A stretch of DNA of 5,622 nucleotides. Source: Deltaproteobacteria bacterium. GTDB lineage: Bacteria > Desulfobacterota > Syntrophia > Syntrophales > UBA5619. Location: the NCBI GenBank assembly GCA_026388365.1, contig JAPLJW010000076.1, positions 1-5,622 on the forward strand, given 5' to 3'. Of this stretch, positions 4,636-5,622 are shown piece after piece; position 1 is the first letter of the stretch; each line of letters opens with the position of its first letter. The notes under the pieces are model-generated. The model was not told the DNA's origin. It worked only from the letters and a program-made list of their open reading frames with translations, and ran no database searches. The translations under genes and the position numbers were made by a program.

Positions 4636-5622
4636 TCATTTCACCTTTCCCCCCTTCTTTTCCAGGGTCAGCAGGATCTCTCCCGTCTTCTTGAGCTCAT
4701 CGCCGTAGCCTCCCCAATTCCCCTGGCGGAGGAATTCCTGCGCCTTCCGGAAATGGCCGAGGGCCTCGAGGGCCGTCTGCCGGTCGCTGAGTTCCGCGCC
4801 CGCCGTGGGCTTCTTCGCCTCCGCCTGAAGCTCCCGGTCCTTCATCGGCCCCCCGCCGAAGATCTTCCGGAGGGAGAGGTCGAGCGTTTCCTCCATGGCG
4901 ATGTTGTTCCCGTAGGCCACGATCACCCTTTTGAGCTCGGGAAGCTGGCCGTTTGAGGCCGCCAGGTAGAGGGATTCGACGTAGAGGATCGACTTCTCGA
5001 TCGGGATCGCGAGCAGGCTCCCCCGGATCACGTTCGAACCATGCTGCTGCCAGAGCGACAATTGCTGGGAGATCACCGTATCCTGGTCGATCCGCGCCTC
5101 GATCTGCCGTGGTCCGTAGACCAGCTTCTGCTTGGGGAATTTGTAGACGATCACCTTTCCGTAATGGGGGGCGTCGCAGCGGGCGGCCATCCATGCGGAC
5201 ATGTTGTCCTTCATGCTGGGCGTGAAGGGGGAAAGCAGGATGAACTCCTCCTTCTCCGCCCCGGGAAGCTTCATGATCGTGTAGTAGGGGTCCATGGCCT
5301 GCTGGCCGCCGGCGACCTGCTTCCCCGGGATGGACCACAGGTCTTCCTTGTTGTAAAAGACCTGCGGATCCTGCATGTGGTACGCCCGGTACATCCGCGC
5401 CTGGATCGCCAGCAACCCCGGAGGATAGCGGACGTGGCTCCGGAGCGCCTCCGGCATCTCGCCCATCGGCTTGAAGACGCCCGGAAAGATCCGGCTGTAG
5501 GTCTGCATGATGGGATCGGTCGGATCGCTGACGTAGAACTGGACCGTTCCGTCATAGGCATCTACCACCGCCTTCAAGGTGTTGCGGATGTAGTTGCCCG
5601 TCTGCGGGGTCGGCTCCGAATA
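4636..5622 (-). CDS. UPF0182 family membrane protein, C-terminal part (N-terminus outside window)
   Basis: 328 residues run open to the right edge, ending at TGA 4636-4638. They match the C-terminal soluble region of UPF0182 (COG1615) proteins, usually about 900-1000 residues with several N-terminal membrane helices, so roughly a third is visible. Signatures, by visible residue: GNYIRNTLKAVVDAYDGTV (9-27), FYVSDPTDPI (29-38), MPEALRSHVRYP (56-67), YHMQDPQVFYNKEDLW (81-96), SPFTPSMKDNMSAWMAARCD (131-150), RGSLLAIPIEKSILYVESLYL (201-221) and a helical tail rich in charged residues (about 288-322). Leu16 is encoded by TTG and is internal, not a start. The function of UPF0182 is unknown; the large hydrophilic part is expected outside the cytoplasmic membrane. 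It is followed 10 bases later by the lipoprotein gene, a possible partner on the facing membrane. Confidence 0.93.
   Translation of the reverse strand, partial: YSEPTPQTGNYIRNTLKAVVDAYDGTVQFYVSDPTDPIMQTYSRIFPGVFKPMGEMPEALRSHVRYPPGLLAIQARMYRAYHMQDPQVFYNKEDLWSIPGKQVAGGQQAMDPYYTIMKLPGAEKEEFILLSPFTPSMKDNMSAWMAARCDAPHYGKVIVYKFPKQKLVYGPRQIEARIDQDTVISQQLSLWQQHGSNVIRGSLLAIPIEKSILYVESLYLAASNGQLPELKRVIVAYGNNIAMEETLDLSLRKIFGGGPMKDRELQAEAKKPTAGAELSDRQTALEALGHFRKAQEFLRQGNWGGYGDELKKTGEILLTLEKKGGKVK

Noticed and set aside
4498..4956. Plus-strand frame opposite the UPF0182 gene
   Set aside because: It is antisense to conserved UPF0182 sequence and has no start signals or domain.

Overview
This is a GC-rich chromosomal window holding eight genes, with two of them cut by the window edges. 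An outer-membrane-type lipoprotein, a Sec-exported glutaminyl cyclase and a UPF0182 membrane protein point to a Gram-negative bacterium. The mix is compatible with Desulfobacterota (former Deltaproteobacteria, Syntrophia-like), but that placement is an impression, with no marker gene to prove it.

Layout, left to right. (1) 1-226, minus: the N-terminal part of a small conserved protein of unknown function, with its own Shine-Dalgarno sequence and a good sigma70-type promoter at 263-289. (2) 361-1233, minus: a ten-helix DMT/EamA transporter, whose start is better placed at 1233 than at the longer 1290. (3) 1234-1518: a busy non-coding stretch. On the minus strand it carries two intrinsic-terminator-like hairpins (1331-1364 and 1251-1284), both facing into the transporter, and a possible 17-codon ORF with a good ribosome binding site that ends at the first hairpin. 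On the plus strand it carries the promoter and likely operator of the next operon. (4) 1519-2096, plus: a type II toxin-antitoxin pair, a Phd/YefM-like antitoxin followed by a ParE/RelE-like toxin, overlapping by 4 bases (GTGA). It is clearly more AT-rich than everything around it. (5) 2110-2988 and 2998-3825, plus: a YitT-family membrane protein with a DUF2179 tail, then a periplasmic glutaminyl-peptide cyclotransferase of the plant/bacterial beta-propeller type. They are closely spaced and probably cotranscribed. (6) 3826-3902: a convergent gap with a perfect 12-bp stem. (7) 3903-4625 and 4636-5622, minus: a lipoprotein of unknown function lying downstream of, and apparently translationally coupled to, the C-terminal third of a UPF0182 protein.

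How the parts fit. The toxin-antitoxin pair looks like an acquired cassette set between the leader of the transporter and the YitT ribosome binding site. It leaves almost no room for a separate YitT promoter, so the toxin-antitoxin promoter may also drive YitT and the cyclase. The least explained parts of the window are the minus-strand leader upstream of the transporter and the UPF0182-lipoprotein pair. I see no CRISPR array, tRNA, rRNA, insertion sequence or phage gene, and no convincing evidence for a wholly new multi-gene system.
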